64,000 nucleotides of DNA from Variovorax terrae (GTDB lineage Bacteria; Pseudomonadota; Gammaproteobacteria; Burkholderiales; Burkholderiaceae_C). A program made the translations under genes and the position numbers. The stretch's first letter is position 1. Each line of letters begins with the position of its first letter. Location: the NCBI RefSeq assembly GCF_022809125.1, contig NZ_JALGBI010000002.1, positions 443,685-507,684 on the forward strand, in the 5' to 3' direction. Under the pieces are notes generated by a model, which saw only the letters and a program-made list of their open reading frames with translations, made no database searches and was not told where the DNA came from. This document shows positions 61,559 through 64,000 of the stretch, one piece after another.

Positions 61559-62869
61559 TTAGCCTTTGTTCGCTTTCTGGAAGCGTTCGAGCTGCTCGTT
61601 GCCGCGCAGGACGGCGGCATCGAGGGCTTCCTTGGGCTGCTTCTTGCCGCTCCACACGCCTTCGAGTTCCTCGTCGATGATGGTGCGGATCTGCACGAAG
61701 TTGCCCAGGCGCACGCCGCGCGACTTGTCGGTGGTCTTGCGGATCATCTGCGTGACCGAGACGTCGGTGCCGGGGTTCTTCTTGTAGAAGCCGGACTTGT
61801 CGGTCAGCTCGAACGAGGCCTTGGTGACGGGCAGGTAGCCGGTGCGCTGGTGGCTGGCGGCGGCCACTTCGGGCTTGGACAGGTAGTCGAAGAAGGCGGC
61901 CACGGCCTTGTATTCGGCCGGCTTCTTGCCCGACATGACCCACAGGCTGGCGCCGCCGATCACGGTGTTCTGCGGTGCGCCGGGAACGTCAGGGTAGTAG
62001 GGCAGGGTGCCGATGCCGTAGGCGAACTTGCCGTTGCGCACCACGCTGCCATACAGCGCGGAAGAGCCCGTGGCCATGGCGCATTCGCCCGACACGAAGG
62101 TCGCGTCGGCGGCATTGTTGCGGCCCTTGTAGACGAACAGGCCGCTCTTGGCCATGTTGGCCAGGTTCTCGATATGGCGCACGTGCAGCGGCGTGTTGAA
62201 CGCCAGGCGCGTGTCCAGGCCGCCGAAGCCGTTGTTCTTGGTGGCGTACAGCACGTTGTGCCAGGCCGAGAAGCTCTCGAGCTGGGTCCAGCTGATCCAG
62301 CTCGTGGTGAACGGGCACTTGTGGCCCGAAGCCTTGAGCTTGGCGGCGGCCAGGGCCACTTCGGGCCAGGTGGTCGGCGGCTTTTCCGGGTCCAGGCCGG
62401 CGGCCTTGAACGCGTCCTTGTTGTAGTGGAACACCGGCGTGGAGCTGTTGAACGGGAAGCTCAGCATCTGGCCGTTGGGGGCGGTGTAGTAGCCGGCGAC
62501 GGCGGGCACGTACACGCTGGGGTCGAACTTGTAGCCGGCGTCCTTCATGACTTCGGCCACCGGCTTGATGGCGCCCTTGGAGGCCATCATGGTGGCCGTG
62601 CCCACTTCGAACACCTGCAGGATGTGCGGGGCGTTGCCGGCGCGGAAGGCGGCGATCGCGGCCGTCATCGATTCATCGTAGCTGCCCTTGAAGGTGGGCG
62701 TGATCTTGTAGTCCTTTTGGCTGGCATTGAAATCCTTGGCCAGGTCGTTGACCCATTCGCCGAGGGCGCCGCCCATTGAATGCCACCATTGAACTTCGGT
62801 CTGCGCATAGGCCGGGGCGCACAGGACGGTGCCGAGCGCGGCGGCCATGGCCAGGGTTTTGAACTTCAT
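61559..62869 (-). CDS. ugpB: UgpB, periplasmic sn-glycerol-3-phosphate-binding protein
   Basis: 436 residues from MKFKTLAMAAALGTVLCAPAYAQTEVQWWHSMGGALGEWV; signal peptide cleaved after AYA. WWHSMGG and the FNSSTPVFHYNKDAF ligand segment match UgpB. An in-frame start 29 codons upstream is Cys/His-rich and lacks a signal peptide pattern, so rejected. AGGAG precedes the chosen ATG. Confidence 0.95.
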   Translation of the reverse strand: MKFKTLAMAAALGTVLCAPAYAQTEVQWWHSMGGALGEWVNDLAKDFNASQKDYKITPTFKGSYDESMTAAIAAFRAGNAPHILQVFEVGTATMMASKGAIKPVAEVMKDAGYKFDPSVYVPAVAGYYTAPNGQMLSFPFNSSTPVFHYNKDAFKAAGLDPEKPPTTWPEVALAAAKLKASGHKCPFTTSWISWTQLESFSAWHNVLYATKNNGFGGLDTRLAFNTPLHVRHIENLANMAKSGLFVYKGRNNAADATFVSGECAMATGSSALYGSVVRNGKFAYGIGTLPYYPDVPGAPQNTVIGGASLWVMSGKKPAEYKAVAAFFDYLSKPEVAAASHQRTGYLPVTKASFELTDKSGFYKKNPGTDVSVTQMIRKTTDKSRGVRLGNFVQIRTIIDEELEGVWSGKKQPKEALDAAVLRGNEQLERFQKANKG

Positions 62870-62909
62870 GAACACTCCTGATTGGAAAAGACGGGATGCT
62901 AGTGCGTGT

Positions 62910-62939
62910 TTGTGACACTGTCTTGTATTGTTGTCACAA
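62910..62939. promoter_or_regulatory. Inverted repeat in the ugpB upstream region (candidate operator)
   Basis: TTGTGACA and TGTCACAA, an 8-bp perfect inverted repeat with a 14-nt spacer, 40 nt upstream of the ugpB ATG in the divergent ugpB-serA region. Position fits a repressor or activator site; regulator unknown. Confidence 0.45.
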
Positions 62940-63066
62940 GGGTGGCAGCGCTTCAACCGGGGGAAACCCGTTCACGGGCCAGGGCCGGTGCGCCCGCCGC
63001 GGCATGCTGCACTGCACCATGCTAGGATCGGCGTCCGATAGAGCAAGGGCTCGCGCCCGTCGTGAC

Positions 63067-64000
63067 ATGAGCAAGACCTCCCTGGACAAAAGCAAGATCA
63101 AGTTCCTCCTGCTGGAGGGCATCCATCCTTCCGCGTCCGAGGTGCTGCGGTCCGCGGGCTACACCCAGATCGAGACCAGCCCGAAGGCGCTGCCGCCCGA
63201 GGAGCTGAAGGCCAAGATCGCCGACGTGCATTTCCTCGGCATCCGCTCGGCCAGCCAATTGACGGCCGACGTGTTCGAGCAGGCCAGCCGGCTCGTGGCC
63301 GTGGGCTGCTTCTGCATCGGCACCAACCAGGTGGACTTGAACGCCGCGCGCGAAAAGGGCGTCGCGGTCTTCAACGCGCCTTACTCGAACACCCGCTCGG
63401 TGGCCGAGCTGGTGCTGGCCGAAGCCATCCTGCTGCTGCGCGGCGTGCCTGAAAAGAATGCGCTCGCGCACCGGGGCGGCTGGCTCAAGTCGGCCGCCGG
63501 CTCGTACGAGATCCGCGGCAAGACGCTGGGCATCGTGGGCTACGGCTCGATCGGCACGCAGCTGTCGGTGCTGGCCGAGGCGCTGGGCATGCAGGTGGCG
63601 TTCTTCGACGTGGTGACCAAGCTGCCGCTGGGCAATGCGCGCCAGGTGCACAGCCTGCACGAACTGCTGGCCCAGAGCGACATCGTGAGCCTGCACGTGC
63701 CCGAGACGGCGGCCACCCAGTGGATGATCGGCGCCGCCGAGGTCGCGGCGATGAAGCCCGGGGCGATCCTGATCAACGCCTCACGTGGCACGGTGGTCGA
63801 GATCGAACCGCTGGCCGAAGCCCTGAAGCAAAAGAAGCTGCTGGGCGCGGCCATCGACGTGTTCCCGGTGGAGCCGCGCAGCAACAAGGACGAGTTCCAG
63901 TCGCCGCTGCGCGGGCTGGACAACGTGATCCTGACGCCGCACATCGGCGGCTCGACCATGGAGGCGCAGGCCAACATCGGCCTCGAAGTGGCGGAAAAGC
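63067..64000 (+). CDS. serA: SerA, D-3-phosphoglycerate dehydrogenase (3' end outside window)
   Basis: 311 codons in window from MSKTSLDKSKIKFLLLEGIHPSASEVLRSAGY. Matches the E. coli-type enzyme: FLGIRSASQLTADVFEQA, VGCFCIGTNQVDLNAA, NAD fold LGIVGYGSIGTQ, INASRGTVVEI and the catalytic His in LTPHIGGST. First step of serine synthesis. The C-terminal ACT domain, if present, is outside. No strong Shine-Dalgarno; a TAGGAT hexamer near 63024 may be its -10. Confidence 0.97.
   Translation, partial: MSKTSLDKSKIKFLLLEGIHPSASEVLRSAGYTQIETSPKALPPEELKAKIADVHFLGIRSASQLTADVFEQASRLVAVGCFCIGTNQVDLNAAREKGVAVFNAPYSNTRSVAELVLAEAILLLRGVPEKNALAHRGGWLKSAAGSYEIRGKTLGIVGYGSIGTQLSVLAEALGMQVAFFDVVTKLPLGNARQVHSLHELLAQSDIVSLHVPETAATQWMIGAAEVAAMKPGAILINASRGTVVEIEPLAEALKQKKLLGAAIDVFPVEPRSNKDEFQSPLRGLDNVILTPHIGGSTMEAQANIGLEVAEK

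Overview
The window is GC-rich, densely packed chromosomal DNA with the gene orders of a betaproteobacterium of the order Burkholderiales, most likely family Comamonadaceae. The pointers are his genes running into HIT-tatABC, petABC followed by sspAB, dciA-M23-secA, zapD-yacG-coaE beside pilBCD, rplU-rpmA-obgE-proB, and a cytochrome b with a PVWY Qo motif. The genus cannot be fixed from sequence alone. No phage, plasmid or CRISPR region is seen.

Layout. 1-5919: end of the histidine operon (hisA partial, hisF, hisI, hisE) with two non-his genes overlapped into it, then a small membrane protein, a HIT protein and tatABC. 6114-12024 (minus): a branched-chain amino-acid type ABC transporter (livK, livH, livM, livG, livF) and a DegS/Do-type protease. 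12140-18731: a Nif3-like protein, pdxA, mscL, the cytochrome bc1 operon petABC and sspAB. 18779-25844: tRNA-Thr, dciA, an M23 peptidase, secA, argJ, an AAA ATPase and a Nudix hydrolase. 25885-31335 (minus): yacG, zapD, coaE and the type IV pilus genes pilD, pilC, pilB. 31457-39243: tRNA-Pro, ispB, rplU-rpmA, obgE, proB, a CNP1-like protein, rppH, proS and a lytic transglycosylase.

39402-51370 is the most unusual part, an apparent magnesium/metal island. A CNNM/CorC-family protein is divergent from mgtC. mgtC has a promoter and a structured leader of about 270 nt with a short uORF. It is followed by a free-standing copy of the MgtC C-terminal ACT-like domain, then a second leader encoding a 19-residue peptide MDPDPAPRWRPGGARSPEV, which resembles the enterobacterial Mg2+-sensing MgtL peptide. 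Next come a complete HME-RND efflux system (adaptor, pump, outer-membrane factor), a second small protein with an apparent beta-alpha-beta-beta-alpha-beta pattern, and an MgtA-type P-type ATPase. The arrangement suggests that the RND pump is co-regulated with magnesium uptake.

51525-64000: a lone hypothetical lipoprotein of atypical composition, then grxD, prmC, prfA, hemA (minus). A 266-bp MITE-like element with perfect 26-bp inverted ends and TA duplications sits exactly at the hemA stop codon. Then a ugp-type glycerol-3-phosphate ABC operon (ugpB, A, E, C, a VOC protein, ugpQ) and the start of serA.

Across the window a roughly 50-65 nt repeat (palindromic head plus conserved tail) recurs at ten places, including inside three reading frames. 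A second short repeat family has two clear copies.
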